Shown in pieces: positions 9,848-20,338 of a stretch of DNA of 64,000 nt (its first letter is position 1; each line of letters opens with the position of its first letter). The notes beneath the pieces were generated by a model that ran no database searches, had not been told where the DNA came from, and saw nothing but the letters and a program-made list of their open reading frames with translations. Position numbers and translations under genes: made by a program. The stretch is from Limosilactobacillus caecicola (GTDB taxonomy: Bacteria > Bacillota > Bacilli > Lactobacillales > Lactobacillaceae): NCBI RefSeq assembly GCF_943192935.1, contig NZ_CALPCI010000006.1, forward strand, positions 1 through 64,000, given 5' to 3'.

Positions 9848-12800
9848 TCATTTCTTTGTCTGTGTTTGGGCTTCTTGAACCGTCGCCGCTAACTCAGCAA
9901 CCACTTTGAGAAGTTGGTGAAGCCAATCCTGCTGGCTCATCTTTGGCTGAATAATTAAGCGGACCGTTAATTGTCCATCATCAGTTTCGCCCATTGTGGC
10001 CTTAAACCGGGTTTGAGCAACTGCTTTCATCACACCAGCGGCTTTCAAATACTGGTTAGCTGCTTTGGCAAAGGTCAAATTCAAGTTATCTTGATGTTGC
10101 TTAATCTGCGTGAGCAGTGCTTGGTCAGCTTCCATTTTAAGTTCACCAATTAATAACAAATTTGCGACTGGCTGACCATAGTCTCCGAAGCGATCGATCA
10201 GATCACCCTGAATTTCCAGTAAATCATCCTTATTCTGTGCCTGACGAATCGTTTTATACAATTCGATTTTTTGGCGTTGATCAGCCACATAATCACTCGG
10301 CAAGTATGCCTCCACTGCCACATCGATCTCAGCATTGGAAGTAGCCTTTTGCTGCTTTCCTTGTTTTTTCGCCACGGCATCCGCCAACATCGACGAATAC
10401 AGGTCATAACCAACGGAGTCGATAAAGCCGTGTTGTTGTTTACCAAGTAAGTTCCCAGCGCCCCGGATCGCGAGGTCACGCATCGCAATCTTGAACCCGC
10501 TCCCCAACTCAGTAAAGTCCCGAATCGCTGCGAGTCGTTTTTCACCCGGTTCAGTCAGGACCTTATTAGGCTGGTACATGAAGTAAGCGTAGGCAACCCG
10601 GTTGCTACGCCCAATCCGCCCGCGAATTTGATACAACTGGGCCAGCCCCATCCGGTCGGCGTTTTCGACGAAGAGCGTATTGACGTTTGGAATATCCACC
10701 CCGGTTTCAATAATTGAGGTTGTCACTAACACGTCGTATTCACCCCGGATAAAGTCGTACAACACCCCTTCAAGCTGGGCTTCAGTCATTTGACCGTGAA
10801 TATAACCAACCCGGGCTTCTGGAACCATCGTTTCTATCTCGTGGACAACCTGCTCAATGTCGTTAACCCGGTTGTGCAAGTAGTAAACCTGACCACCACG
10901 TTGCATTTCACGGAGAATCCCATCACGGATGGCTGTCCAATTTTGTTCCATCACGTAAGTTTGGATTGGAAAACGGCCAACTGGCGGTGTTTCCAAAACC
11001 GAGAGGTCCCGGACACCCAGCATTGACATGTGGAGGGTTCGGGGAATTGGGGTCGCAGTCAACGTTAATACATCAACGTTGGACTTAATCTGCTTCAATC
11101 GCTCCTTGTGTTTCACCCCAAACCGCTGCTCTTCATCGACGATCAGGAGCCCCAAGTCCTTAAAGTGGACATCTTTGGAAAGAAGTCGGTGAGTCCCCAC
11201 AACAACATCAATGGAACCATCCGCGAGTCCCCGTTCGATTGCCTTCATCTGCTTTGGTGTGCGGAAGCGCGACATCATTTCAATTTTAATTGGAAAGCCT
11301 TCAAAACGTTCCCGCATGGTATCGTAATGCTGTTGTGCCAAAATGGTGGTTGGTACTAAGAACGCCACTTGCTTACCACCAGTCACAGCCTTAAAAATTG
11401 CCCGTAAGGCCACTTCGGTCTTTCCATAGCCAACATCACCGACCAGTAGCCGGTCCATTGGCTTTGGGGTTTCCATATCTTTTTTAACCTCTTCAATGCT
11501 CCGCAACTGGTCCTTGGTTTCGGTATACGGAAATTCGTTATCAAACTTTTCTTGCAGGTAATCGTCCTTGGGAAAGGAAAACCCCTTCGCCGTTTGCCGT
11601 TTGGCATAAAGGTCCACCAGATCGCCAGCAATATCTTCTACCTTTTGGGCCACCCGCCGTTTTGTTTTGGCCCATTCGTTGCCACCTAATTTATTGATGT
11701 GTGGTTTGGTGGCTTCTGAAGAAACGTATTTTTGCACCAAATTTAGCTGGGTTACCGGGACGAATATCTGCGCATTGTCACGGTAGTTAATCACCATGTA
11801 GTCCTGGTGTACCCCGTCCACGGTCATCGTTTTGATTCCTGAAAAGAGCCCAATCCCGTGATTGACGTGAACTACATAATCACCCGGCTTGAGGTCCGTG
11901 TAATTTTTAATTCGTTCGGCATTTGCGAGCTTTTGGGAACGGGGGCGCCGCTTCTTCACCTGTTTGAACATTTCCGCTTCGGTAATGACGACTAAGTTCG
12001 CCGCGGGCATTTCAAAACCACTGTGTAAAGAAGCCGCAACCAATTGCAATTGGTGTAATTGGAGGTCATCAAATTGGGTTTCTACGGCCTGAATCTGAAA
12101 ATCCGCCAAGGTTTTAGCGACGCTGGCCCGGCGCTCATCGCTCTTCGTTAAAATCACGATTGTTTCCCCTTGGTCTTGGAACCGTTGGAGCTCATTTTTT
12201 AGTAGTTCCATTTGGCCAAAGAATTGTTCCATCGCCCGGGTTTGTAATTCAACGATTTGTTGAAAACGCAGCTGACCCATCCCCTTTTTGAACAGGGCAA
12301 AGAACAGTTGGGCATGCGAATCGTGCGTTAATTGTTGGACTGCATCATTCCCCAGTGAGCCAACATTTTGGCGTTGGTGATAATCAACCCGTTCCTGTTG
12401 CCACTGTTGTTCATCGGCCGCCAAGTCCTGGTTGGTATCCTTAATCCGAGAAAAATCGTCCACGATCACGACCCCAGTAGTTGGCAAGTAGTCCAAGAGG
12501 CAGGCAGGCCGCGGGTAAACAAGGTCGGCATAGGTTAAAAAGCCGTTAGTTAAATTGCCGGCATCAAGAGCATCGAGGAGGGGCCGAAAATGATTTTCGA
12601 TTTGGCGACCATCGTCCTCGTCAGTAGCTAACTTTTGCAGTTGGGTATCCTCATCCTGAAATTGCTTCTTTAAAGAACCTAATTGCTGCGGATCAACAAC
12701 CAGGTCGGTCGCTGGGAGAATCGTCACCGCCGCCACGTTTTCGATACTCCGCTGACTATTCGCCTCAAAGTAGCGGATCGAATCCACTTCCGTATCAAAA

Positions 12801-13381
12801 AGGTCAATCCGCACGGGGGCCGTCGTGTTCAGAGCATAGATGTCGATAATTGAACCTCTGACCGCAAAGTCACCTGGCGCCATCACCATCTTTTGGCGTT
12901 GGTACCCCATCACTGCTAGTTTTTTAACAGTATCCTCCAGATCAACTTCGCCCCCGACCTTAATCTTCAATTGGGCGTTTTCAAAGACCTGGGGACTAGG
13001 TAATGGGCGGCGCAACCCTGCCGTCGCGGTCACAATCACTGCTGTCTGCCCAGTCAAAAGGGCATTGAGTGCTTGCACCCTTTGTAAACGGTAATTAGGT
13101 GAGCTCGTCGCAATCTCCATTGCCAATGATTCTTCCACCGGAAATTGGTACACCGCAGTTTCCGGAAGTAGATTCTCTAAATCATCCGCTAATTCCTGCA
13201 TATGAAATAAACTATCGGTGACCACCAATTGGGGGGCCGTTAAATGGTGCTGGAGGGTCGCCAATAAGGTTGTCTTACCTGAACCACTTACCCCAGTTAC
13301 CAACTGCCGGTGTTGCGCAGTCAGTTGTTCTGTAATTTTTGAAAATTGTGGCGTTTGCGCCACGAGGTCCTCAATTTGCAA
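9848..13381 (-). CDS. mfd: Transcription-repair coupling factor Mfd
   Basis: Mfd pushes stalled RNA polymerase off DNA and recruits UvrA. The 1177-aa length is standard. An N-terminal UvrB-like module (Walker-like GVSGSGKTT near residue 30), the CarD-like RNA-polymerase-interaction domain ([14 protein letters not shown], about 500), the RecG-like translocase with [11 protein letters not shown], the DEEQ box and [14 protein letters not shown], and a C-terminal UvrA-inhibiting domain are all present. The start is TTG 13381, spaced 7 nt from AAGGAA; no ATG fits better. It lies 21 nt after pth. Confidence 0.97.
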   Translation of the reverse strand: MQIEDLVAQTPQFSKITEQLTAQHRQLVTGVSGSGKTTLLATLQHHLTAPQLVVTDSLFHMQELADDLENLLPETAVYQFPVEESLAMEIATSSPNYRLQRVQALNALLTGQTAVIVTATAGLRRPLPSPQVFENAQLKIKVGGEVDLEDTVKKLAVMGYQRQKMVMAPGDFAVRGSIIDIYALNTTAPVRIDLFDTEVDSIRYFEANSQRSIENVAAVTILPATDLVVDPQQLGSLKKQFQDEDTQLQKLATDEDDGRQIENHFRPLLDALDAGNLTNGFLTYADLVYPRPACLLDYLPTTGVVIVDDFSRIKDTNQDLAADEQQWQQERVDYHQRQNVGSLGNDAVQQLTHDSHAQLFFALFKKGMGQLRFQQIVELQTRAMEQFFGQMELLKNELQRFQDQGETIVILTKSDERRASVAKTLADFQIQAVETQFDDLQLHQLQLVAASLHSGFEMPAANLVVITEAEMFKQVKKRRPRSQKLANAERIKNYTDLKPGDYVVHVNHGIGLFSGIKTMTVDGVHQDYMVINYRDNAQIFVPVTQLNLVQKYVSSEATKPHINKLGGNEWAKTKRRVAQKVEDIAGDLVDLYAKRQTAKGFSFPKDDYLQEKFDNEFPYTETKDQLRSIEEVKKDMETPKPMDRLLVGDVGYGKTEVALRAIFKAVTGGKQVAFLVPTTILAQQHYDTMRERFEGFPIKIEMMSRFRTPKQMKAIERGLADGSIDVVVGTHRLLSKDVHFKDLGLLIVDEEQRFGVKHKERLKQIKSNVDVLTLTATPIPRTLHMSMLGVRDLSVLETPPVGRFPIQTYVMEQNWTAIRDGILREMQRGGQVYYLHNRVNDIEQVVHEIETMVPEARVGYIHGQMTEAQLEGVLYDFIRGEYDVLVTTSIIETGVDIPNVNTLFVENADRMGLAQLYQIRGRIGRSNRVAYAYFMYQPNKVLTEPGEKRLAAIRDFTELGSGFKIAMRDLAIRGAGNLLGKQQHGFIDSVGYDLYSSMLADAVAKKQGKQQKATSNAEIDVAVEAYLPSDYVADQRQKIELYKTIRQAQNKDDLLEIQGDLIDRFGDYGQPVANLLLIGELKMEADQALLTQIKQHQDNLNLTFAKAANQYLKAAGVMKAVAQTRFKATMGETDDGQLTVRLIIQPKMSQQDWLHQLLKVVAELAATVQEAQTQTKK

Positions 13382-13402
13382 GTGGCAATTCCTTCTTTCT
13401 AC

Positions 13403-13966
13403 TTAGTTATAGTCGTTCATTAATTGATCAAAATCTTCACCATGGACCCAATCGACCAGGGCCCGTTCTGCCGTCGCCACGGCGTTATCAAAATCTGGCC
13501 GTTCAGCTGGTTTAAACTTCCCTAAAACGTGGCTGACCACCGTACCTTGGGCTGGATGGTCAATTCCCAACTTCACCCGGTTAAACCGGTCGGTTCCCAA
13601 ATGCTGAATAATACTTTTTAGTCCATTGTGCCCACCGGACTTGCCATGGGCTTTCAGACGAACTTTGCCAACCGGCATGTCCAAATCATCATTGACGATG
13701 ACGACATCTGATAAATCCAGGTCATAATAATCCACTAGCGGTTTAACAGCCCGTCCAGAATCATTCATGAAGGTCGTGGGTTTAACCAACATTACTTTCT
13801 CACCATCAAGCATGCCCGTGGCGATAACTGCTTCGATGTTTTTGGCATGTTTGAACGCTCCCAGATGGTAGTCACGGGCAAGTTGTTCCACAACCATAAA
13901 ACCGGTGTTATGACGAGTCTCATCATAACGAGTTCCGACATTACCAAGGCCAACAATCATTTTCAT
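13403..13966 (-). CDS. pth: Peptidyl-tRNA hydrolase
   Basis: Pth recycles peptidyl-tRNA dropped by ribosomes. The 187-aa protein has the signature start MKMIVGLGN with TRHNTGF carrying the catalytic His, the FMNDSGRAV segment and the GHNGLKSI motif. One small deviation is GNVG where most homologues have GNPG. The downstream order mfd-rqcP-divIC is the classical one. It diverges from the CBS-ACT gene across a 179-nt gap. Confidence 0.95.
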   Translation of the reverse strand: MKMIVGLGNVGTRYDETRHNTGFMVVEQLARDYHLGAFKHAKNIEAVIATGMLDGEKVMLVKPTTFMNDSGRAVKPLVDYYDLDLSDVVIVNDDLDMPVGKVRLKAHGKSGGHNGLKSIIQHLGTDRFNRVKLGIDHPAQGTVVSHVLGKFKPAERPDFDNAVATAERALVDWVHGEDFDQLMNDYN

Positions 13967-14102
13967 TTTTTCAATCTCCTTTAACTACAAAAAGGCCGCG
14001 CCGGGACTAACTAGCCCCTGCCCAGCAATTCATGCTCCATTATACATGAGGAATGACGAAAGCAAAATTTCCTGACCATTTTCTCATGATTTTTTAATTT
14101 TA

Positions 14103-14111
14103 TGGTATGAT
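14103..14111 (+). promoter_or_regulatory. Extended -10 promoter of the CBS-ACT gene
   Basis: TGG-TATGAT (hexamer 14106-14111) lies 34 nt before the ATG. No good -35 hexamer is seen 17 nt upstream, as expected of an extended -10 promoter. The same TATGGTATGAT string recurs before the phosphatase at 21044 and before purR. Confidence 0.55.
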
Positions 14112-14145
14112 GAAGTATAGAATGTCAAAAAACGGAGCATAAAAG

Positions 14146-14781
14146 ATGATCTTTAATTCACTCATTAAACCTAAAAAAGAACTTACCACCTTAACCGAAG
14201 ATGCTACCCTGGAAGAGGCATTGCAGGTTCTCGAAGAATCTGGCTACCGGTGTGTGCCCATTTTGGATCCTTCCCGGACCATATTCCGGGGCAACATTTA
14301 CAAAATGCACATTTACCGCCACAAATCCCGGGGCGGTGATATGTCACTGCCCGTCACCGCGCTACTGAAGAATTCGACAAAATTTATCTCCATCGACACG
14401 GACTTCTACAGCGTCTTCTTTACCATTCGGGACCTCCCCTACATTACGGTCCTCGACCGGGAAAACCATTTTTACGGAATTCTCACCCATAATAGTCTCC
14501 TGAAATTATTGGCCGAGGCTTGGAACGTGAATAATGGTCGGTACGTGCTCAACGTCCACGTTTCTGATGAGCGTGGCGACCTCGCCCGGCTCACCAAAGA
14601 AATTACTCGCTTTTGTCAAATTGCCAACGTAATTTCGCTAGACCCTGACGAACAGGATGGCAAACAGGTTCTCTTCACCCTCCCTGCCGATGTCGATAAG
14701 GAAAAGGTCACCAAGATTACCAAACGGTTAACCAAAAAAGGCTTCACCGTGACCGAGGTGGAGGACCTCCACCGGCACTAA
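14146..14781 (+). CDS. cbpA: CBS-pair plus ACT-domain protein, CbpA-like
   Basis: The 211-aa protein has two CBS motifs (about 8-130) followed by an ACT-like domain (about 135-211, YVLNVHVSDERGDLARLTKEI). This architecture matches AcuB-like proteins and the c-di-AMP-binding CbpA described in Listeria. It probably senses a nucleotide, perhaps c-di-AMP; ligand and partner are inference. It stands alone on the plus strand between two leftward units, with its own promoter and a shared terminator. Confidence 0.7.
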   Translation: MIFNSLIKPKKELTTLTEDATLEEALQVLEESGYRCVPILDPSRTIFRGNIYKMHIYRHKSRGGDMSLPVTALLKNSTKFISIDTDFYSVFFTIRDLPYITVLDRENHFYGILTHNSLLKLLAEAWNVNNGRYVLNVHVSDERGDLARLTKEITRFCQIANVISLDPDEQDGKQVLFTLPADVDKEKVTKITKRLTKKGFTVTEVEDLHRH

Positions 14782-14796
14782 AATCACAGAGATTAG

Positions 14797-14832
14797 AAAG
14801 AGGCTGAGCACTTCAAAAAACTCAGCCTCTTT
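14797..14832. terminator. Bidirectional terminator between cbpA and alr
   Basis: Stem AAAGAGGCTGAG / CTCAGCCTCTTT (12 bp) with a 12-nt loop. TTATTTTT follows on plus, and A-rich loop and flank give a weaker tract on minus. It serves the converging cbpA and alr genes. Confidence 0.8.
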
Positions 14833-14836
14833 ATTT

Positions 14837-15967
14837 TTAATCATTTGTGTCAATGTACTTACGGTGAAGACGGTCACCCAAGCCCGTTAAAATTTCGTAG
14901 TTGATGGTTCCTAATTGGTCGGCTAAATCAGTGGCCGTAATCTCTTCGTTCCCCGAGCGACCAAGCAGGACCGCTGCGGTGCCCACAGGCATTTCGTGAG
15001 GAAGGCGAATCATCATTTGATCCATACAAATCCGCCCCAAAATGTCACACTTTTGGCCATCGACCAGGACGTGGTAACCAGTCAAGCCACGACGGTAACC
15101 ATCAGCATAACCAACGGGCAGGGTTGCCACCCATTCGTCTTCCTTGGCAGTATAAGTAGCCCCATAACTTACCGATTCACCCCGGTGTAGCTTTTTGACA
15201 AAGGTAGAATGGGTCACCAATGATGTGACCGGCTGCAGTTCAAATGTGGGCTTAATTTCGTGCCCAGATGGATTACAACCGTAGAGGGAAATCCCCATCC
15301 GCACGGTATTATTTTCAATAACCGATTGGTGCCAGAGGCCGGTCGCCGAGTTGGCCATATGGACATACCGTGGCCGGTCTTTCACAACCGCCAGAAAGGC
15401 TCGCCATTTCGTTAATTGACGTTCAAAATAGGTTTGATCTGCACTATCGGCCGTCGCAAAGTGGGTAAAAATTCCTTCAAACTCAAATTCCGGTGCGGCC
15501 AAAAATTTAATGGCGGCTGCTAAATCAGCGGGTTCTTGGAACCCAATCCGCCCCATTCCGGTGTCTAAACCCAAATGGACCTTCAACGGTTTCTTAACCC
15601 CGTTAGCTTGGGCCACTTTCTGGTAATCACGCAGCCAGGCCAGCGAACCAACCGTTAACGAAATCCCATTTTCCGCCGCAATGAGCGCATACTGAACTGG
15701 GGTAATGCCTAGCACCAGAATCGTTTCTTGTAAGCCAGCGTCCCGTAAGGTCAACCCTTCATCCAGCAGGGCCACACAAAAACCGGCCACTCCTTCTTCA
15801 GAAAGGACTTGGGCCACTTGGGTCATCCCGTTCCCGTAGGCGTCAGCCTTGACCACCCCAAAAATCTGGCTATTAGCTGGTAAAGCCGCCTTTTGGGTCC
15901 GAATATTATGCCGTAACGCCCCTAAATTTACAATCACGTCAGTGTTTCGCAACCGCGCGCTATTCAT
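14837..15967 (-). CDS. alr: Alanine racemase
   Basis: A PLP enzyme interconverting L- and D-alanine for peptidoglycan. The 376-aa protein has the PLP-lysine motif VVKADAYGNG near residue 39, HLGLDTGMGRIGF, and RMGISLYGCNP near the second catalytic region; the C-terminal beta domain holds the catalytic tyrosine segment SYGATYTA. It follows acpS with an 8-nt overlap, a common acpS-alr pair in Firmicutes. Confidence 0.96.
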   Translation of the reverse strand: MNSARLRNTDVIVNLGALRHNIRTQKAALPANSQIFGVVKADAYGNGMTQVAQVLSEEGVAGFCVALLDEGLTLRDAGLQETILVLGITPVQYALIAAENGISLTVGSLAWLRDYQKVAQANGVKKPLKVHLGLDTGMGRIGFQEPADLAAAIKFLAAPEFEFEGIFTHFATADSADQTYFERQLTKWRAFLAVVKDRPRYVHMANSATGLWHQSVIENNTVRMGISLYGCNPSGHEIKPTFELQPVTSLVTHSTFVKKLHRGESVSYGATYTAKEDEWVATLPVGYADGYRRGLTGYHVLVDGQKCDILGRICMDQMMIRLPHEMPVGTAAVLLGRSGNEEITATDLADQLGTINYEILTGLGDRLHRKYIDTND

Positions 15968-16334
15968 CGTCTGTCGTCTCCTTTTCTAATACAACCTCTG
16001 TCATTACTAGTGTACCAGTGTGGCTCACCGATGCCAAAGCAACGCCCTGAAACGGTGATTTAGTAATGATTGGCCGGCCAACCTGGTTATCCAAAATTTC
16101 AATATCCTGAAAGCTAACCTGTGAGCCAATCCCCGTCCCATAGGCCTTGGAGAAGGATTCTTTGAGCGACCACCGTCCACTCAAATACTCCCAATAACGC
16201 TGTCCAGCAAACTGCGCCAATTGTTCTTGTTCGTTTTGTGTCAGGACATGTTTGATAAATTGTGGCTGCTTTGAAGCCGCTTTTTTGATCCGGTCGATTT
16301 CTGTAAGGTCAATCCCGAGACCTGCCAACATCAT
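15960..16334 (-). CDS. acpS: Holo-[acyl-carrier-protein] synthase
   Basis: Transfers 4-phosphopantetheine from CoA to ACP. The 124-aa protein carries GLGIDLTEIDRI with the metal-binding Asp and the SLKESFSKAYGTGIG motif. The frame opens at GTG 16340, but two ATG codons follow at once (16334, 16331) after GGGTGA; I chose 16334. It overlaps alr by 8 nt. Confidence 0.93.
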   Translation of the reverse strand: MMLAGLGIDLTEIDRIKKAASKQPQFIKHVLTQNEQEQLAQFAGQRYWEYLSGRWSLKESFSKAYGTGIGSQVSFQDIEILDNQVGRPIITKSPFQGVALASVSHTGTLVMTEVVLEKETTDDE

Positions 16335-16350
16335 TTTCACCCGATTTCAA

Positions 16351-17832
16351 CTACTTTTGGCGTTTTCGAACACTAAACTTGTGATTGTTACCTTGGCGAC
16401 GGTGGCCAAAGTTACCGCGGTCACCATTATGACGACGACCATGGCCCCGATAGTTATTATTATGCCGGTGACCATTACCACGTCCCCGATAATTGTTATT
16501 CCGACGACGCTTTGGTAATGGTCGTTCTGGCGTGATTTTGACTGGCACCTTGCTGGCATCATCCGTTGTCAAATCGTTCAACAGCGCTGCCACCAAATCA
16601 ACCGCCTCGTGGGTCGCTAATAACTTTTCTGCCGACTCACGATACTTTTCAGTTGCGTCATCATTGATTAATTCATCAATATCATTGACGGCACTGGCCA
16701 CCTGACCGCGAAAGGCCTCTTCTTCGGTTGGTGGTTTCAGTGGTAACATCCGCACCCGGGTTAACTTTTCAATTTCGTGGAGGTAATCCATTTCGTTTGG
16801 CGTCACGAAAGTAAGGGACACCCCATGGTGCCCGGCACGCCCAGTCCGGCCGATCCGGTGAACGTAGCTATCTGGATCCGATGGAATATCGTAGTTGTAC
16901 ACGTGCGTGACGCCCGAGATATCTAGGCCCCGGGCAGCGACATCAGTGGCAACTAAAATATCCAGTTGGCCATTTTTGAACTTTTTCATGATCTTAGAAC
17001 GACGATCTTGGGTTAAATCACCATGGATGCCCGCAGCGTTGTAGCCGCGCGCCACCAATCCCCGGGAAAGCTCATCGACCCGGCGTTTGGTCCGACCAAA
17101 GACGATGGTCAAATCAGGATCCTGAACATCGATCAACCGGGTCATGATATCAAATTTTTCGTAGTCCTTAGCCCGGACGTAGTACTGATCCACCAGGTCG
17201 GTTGTCAATTCCTTGGCCTTAATCTTGACCGTCTGCGGGTCCCGCATAAACTGGACCCCAATCCGCTTGATTTCCGGTGGCATCGTTGCCGAGAAGAGTA
17301 ACGTTTGACGGTCAGTCGGCGTTTCCTTAATGATTGCCTCGATGTCATCCAGGAACCCCATGTTCAACATCTCATCGGCCTCGTCCAGAACCAAGGTTTG
17401 AACGTGGTCTAACTTAACGGTTCCCCGACTAATGTGATCACGAAGCCGGCCCGGGGTCCCCACCAGGATTTGCGGATGCTTTTTTAAGGAATTAATTTGC
17501 CGACGGATGTCAGCACCCCCGTATACTACCTGGACCTTCACGTGCTTGTCATGACCTAAGCGGTATAATTCTTCCTGAGTTTGGATCGCTAATTCCCGCG
17601 TTGGCGAAATCACGATCGCCTGAATTGCTGGGTTATCAAGGTCAACGTGTTCGATAATTGGCAACCCAAAGGCAGCCGTCTTCCCGGTCCCCGTTTGGGC
17701 TTGCCCGATCACATCTTGCCCCTTCAAAACCATCGGGATGGTCTGCTCTTGAATTGGGGTGGCTTCTTCATAGCCACTTTGTTTCACGGCCCGTAATAGG
17801 CTTTTTGATAGTCCTAATTCTCCAAATTTCAA
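16351..17832 (-). CDS. cshA: DEAD-box RNA helicase CshA-like
   Basis: The 493-aa RNA helicase likely remodels rRNA precursors and mRNA in the degradosome. Q motif (SGYEEATPIQEQTIP), Walker A AQTGTGKTAA, PTRELA, DEAD in VLDEADEML, SAT and the HRIGRTGR motif are all present. The C-terminal tail (about 430-493) is an Arg/Gly/Asn/His-rich RNA-binding tail (NNNYRGRGNGHRHNNNYRG). It lies between murF and acpS on the same strand, with its own terminator upstream, so it is probably monocistronic. Confidence 0.92.
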   Translation of the reverse strand: MKFGELGLSKSLLRAVKQSGYEEATPIQEQTIPMVLKGQDVIGQAQTGTGKTAAFGLPIIEHVDLDNPAIQAIVISPTRELAIQTQEELYRLGHDKHVKVQVVYGGADIRRQINSLKKHPQILVGTPGRLRDHISRGTVKLDHVQTLVLDEADEMLNMGFLDDIEAIIKETPTDRQTLLFSATMPPEIKRIGVQFMRDPQTVKIKAKELTTDLVDQYYVRAKDYEKFDIMTRLIDVQDPDLTIVFGRTKRRVDELSRGLVARGYNAAGIHGDLTQDRRSKIMKKFKNGQLDILVATDVAARGLDISGVTHVYNYDIPSDPDSYVHRIGRTGRAGHHGVSLTFVTPNEMDYLHEIEKLTRVRMLPLKPPTEEEAFRGQVASAVNDIDELINDDATEKYRESAEKLLATHEAVDLVAALLNDLTTDDASKVPVKITPERPLPKRRRNNNYRGRGNGHRHNNNYRGHGRRHNGDRGNFGHRRQGNNHKFSVRKRQK

Positions 17833-17865
17833 TCATTTCACCTCATTTAGTATTATTGCTGAAAA

Positions 17866-17910
17866 CACCACTACTCAATTGGCGTCGATATCTGGCCAAT
17901 GGTAGTGGTG
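17866..17910 (-). terminator. murF: Intrinsic terminator after murF
   Basis: Arms CACCACTAC...GGC and GCCAAT...GTAGTGGTG form a stem of about 15 bp with small bulges, followed on minus by TTTTCAGCAATAAT. It separates murF from cshA. Confidence 0.75.
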
Positions 17911-17917
17911 CCAAACA

Positions 17918-19297
17918 TTATTTTGCTTTAAGTGCTTGTAAGACCTTCTCCAAGTGGATCCCATGACTCCCCTTTAAGAGGACAATGTCACCAGCTTGAA
18001 TTGTCTTGTGGAGCTGTGTAATTAACTGAGTCTCTTCAACTGTTGTGAAGAGTTGTAAATCATCCGCCGGATACCCAGTGGCCAGTAATTGCTCACGGAG
18101 CGCCTTCATTTCATTTCCCACTAAAAAGACCTTTTGGAAATGGTCGTGGTCAATCGCGTCGGCAAGCCCGGCGTGAAGCTTTTGTGAAGCCTCACCCAGT
18201 TCCAACATGTCCCCTAAGACAATGATCCGCCGACCAGTTTCCGGCAATTCATTGAGCGTTTGTAACACTTCTCTCACGGCCGTGGGGTTCGAATTATAGA
18301 CATCTGAGAGGATCTTTTCTCCTTGACTACCAGCGAGCCACTCCGCTCGGTTAGCCGTCACCTGCAGGTCTGCCAAACCTTTTTGAAGGTGTTCTGGGGT
18401 CACATGCAATAAATCACCAACCATCATGGCTGCCAAGGCATTATTGACGTTGTATTCACCAATCATTGGAATGGTAAATTCTTGATCCGGCCACAGGTTG
18501 ACCTTGAAACGGATATCATGGTCTGATTGTTCAACACTGGTGGCGTAAATATCATTATTTAATTGCCGACCAAACGTCTTTTTGACCTGTTTCAGAGCTG
18601 CCGAGCGCTCACGAAGTAACGGTTCATCACCATTGTATACAAAGGTCCCATCTTCTCTAAGACCATGGGTGATCTCCATTTTAGCATCGGCAATCCGATC
18701 ACGAGTACCGAAAAATTCAATGTGGGCCTCCCCAATCATAGTCAGCACTGCAATATCGGGCGTCACTAACTTACTGAGTTCGTCCAATTCGCCAAAATGA
18801 CTCATCCCCATTTCTACAACGACCGCCTCGGTGTTCGCTTCCATGTTCAGCAGCGTCACGGGCACCCCAATTGCGTTATTGAAATTCGCGTGGGTCTTAG
18901 TCACGTTCATTTGGGTACTTAAGATTGACGCGATCATATCCTTCGTCGTGGTCTTACCATTACTACCACTGACTGCCACCACGATCGGATTGATCTTGCG
19001 AAGGTAATACTGGCCTAGTTTATGAAGGGCTTGAAGAGGATCAGCAACCACAATCCGGGGATGACCATCGTCTGCAAAATCATGGTCAGCCGCCCATAAG
19101 GTCGCACTGGCCCCGTTGTCAAAAGCCGTTTGCACAAATTCGTGACCATCACGGGCACCCGCCAACGGCACAAATAGGTTGCCGGCTTGCAATTTACGAC
19201 TATCGAAGGCAACACCTGAAACTTCAATCTCCGCCCATTGCTCAACATTATTTTGGGCATCTACCGCGCGTGCGATTTCAGCGATGTTCATTTTCAT
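17918..19297 (-). CDS. murF: UDP-MurNAc-tripeptide:D-Ala-D-Ala ligase MurF
   Basis: Adds D-Ala-D-Ala to the muropeptide precursor in the cytoplasm. The 459-aa Mur ligase has the N-terminal UDP-binding domain, the ATP loop VAVSGSNGKTTTKDM (about 108-122), the carbamylated-lysine and HxN region (THANFNNAIGVPVTLL), and a C-terminal domain with DVYNSNPTAVREVL. SD AGAGG is 8 nt from ATG 19297. With alr nearby, D-Ala supply and use are close on the map. Confidence 0.96.
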   Translation of the reverse strand: MKMNIAEIARAVDAQNNVEQWAEIEVSGVAFDSRKLQAGNLFVPLAGARDGHEFVQTAFDNGASATLWAADHDFADDGHPRIVVADPLQALHKLGQYYLRKINPIVVAVSGSNGKTTTKDMIASILSTQMNVTKTHANFNNAIGVPVTLLNMEANTEAVVVEMGMSHFGELDELSKLVTPDIAVLTMIGEAHIEFFGTRDRIADAKMEITHGLREDGTFVYNGDEPLLRERSAALKQVKKTFGRQLNNDIYATSVEQSDHDIRFKVNLWPDQEFTIPMIGEYNVNNALAAMMVGDLLHVTPEHLQKGLADLQVTANRAEWLAGSQGEKILSDVYNSNPTAVREVLQTLNELPETGRRIIVLGDMLELGEASQKLHAGLADAIDHDHFQKVFLVGNEMKALREQLLATGYPADDLQLFTTVEETQLITQLHKTIQAGDIVLLKGSHGIHLEKVLQALKAK

Positions 19298-19386
19298 GAG
19301 TAATCCTCTTCCTCTTTTATCCAGTTAATGATCGATTTTTAATTATATCACTATTCAGCTAGTCGACACAATCACCAGGCAACATA

Positions 19387-19425
19387 AAAACCAACCACGG
19401 GCAATTACCATCCCCTAGTTGGTTT
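19387..19425 (-). terminator. htpX: Intrinsic terminator after htpX
   Basis: Stem AAACCAAC/GTTGGTTT with a 22-nt loop, followed on minus by TTTTTATG. It closes lemA-htpX before murF. Confidence 0.65.
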
Positions 19426-19432
19426 CCACACT

Positions 19433-20326
19433 TTACATTTTTTCTAGACGTTCAATCCGGTTATCTAATGGCGGGTGAGTATCAAAGAGGTGACTAAACC
19501 GGTGTTTTTTCCCATTCCGTTCTGGGTCACTGATGTACAAAGCTGATGAATTCGGGTCAGGATCTTTCATGGGTGTCGCATCCTTTAATTTAGTCAAAGC
19601 CATAATTAAACCGTGGGGATTGCGCGTCAGCTCCACCGAGCCAGCATCAGCCAAGTATTCCCGGTTTCTCGACAGCGCCATCTGCGCAATTGAGGCCGCC
19701 AAAGGTGCCAAAATAATCATTAGTACCGAACCCAAGATTGCAATCACTCCAGCACCATCCCGGTCATTATCATCACGGCGGCCACCAAACCACCAAATGT
19801 GACTCACAAACCCGGTCAATGCACCAATCGCAGAGGCGAGTGCTAGCGCGATTGTCTGCAAGCGAATATCGTAGTTACGCACGTGCGACATTTCGTGGCC
19901 GATCACACCCTCTAACTCTTCCCGATTCATTACTTGTAAGAGGCCAGTAGTGGCCGCCACGGCAGCATGTTCAGGATTGTTACCGGTGGCAAAGGCATTC
20001 GGGCTCGGGTCGTCAATGATGAACACCCGTGGCATGGGAACTTGGGCCACCATTGCCATATCCTCGACCACGTGCCATAACTCTGGCGCTTCGTCAGCTG
20101 AATGAAGCTCATGAGCATTATTCATCCGCATCACCACATCGGTCGATTGGCCCACCATCACCGAAATATAAATCAAAGCTAACACCAACGCGATCACAAT
20201 GCCGCCAACCGCACTCCCCGCAAATAAGTAGCCAACGGCCGCCCCCACCAAGGCCACAAGCAGCGAAAAACCCGCCATGACTACCACAGTCATCCGCTTA
20301 TTTCTGGCAATTTGTTGATAAAGCAT
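19433..20326 (-). CDS. htpX: Membrane zinc metalloprotease HtpX
   Basis: An integral membrane protease that degrades misfolded membrane proteins. The 297-aa protein has two N-terminal TM segments (about 14-34 and 38-58), HEMSH (HExxH) near residue 142 followed by NYDIRLQT, two central TM segments (about 155-175 and 195-215), and the third zinc-ligand region [14 protein letters not shown]. It lies 12 nt after lemA; the lemA-htpX pair is widespread in lactobacilli and streptococci. Confidence 0.95.
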   Translation of the reverse strand: MLYQQIARNKRMTVVVMAGFSLLVALVGAAVGYLFAGSAVGGIVIALVLALIYISVMVGQSTDVVMRMNNAHELHSADEAPELWHVVEDMAMVAQVPMPRVFIIDDPSPNAFATGNNPEHAAVAATTGLLQVMNREELEGVIGHEMSHVRNYDIRLQTIALALASAIGALTGFVSHIWWFGGRRDDNDRDGAGVIAILGSVLMIILAPLAASIAQMALSRNREYLADAGSVELTRNPHGLIMALTKLKDATPMKDPDPNSSALYISDPERNGKKHRFSHLFDTHPPLDNRIERLEKM

Positions 20327-20338
20327 GGTCCATCACCA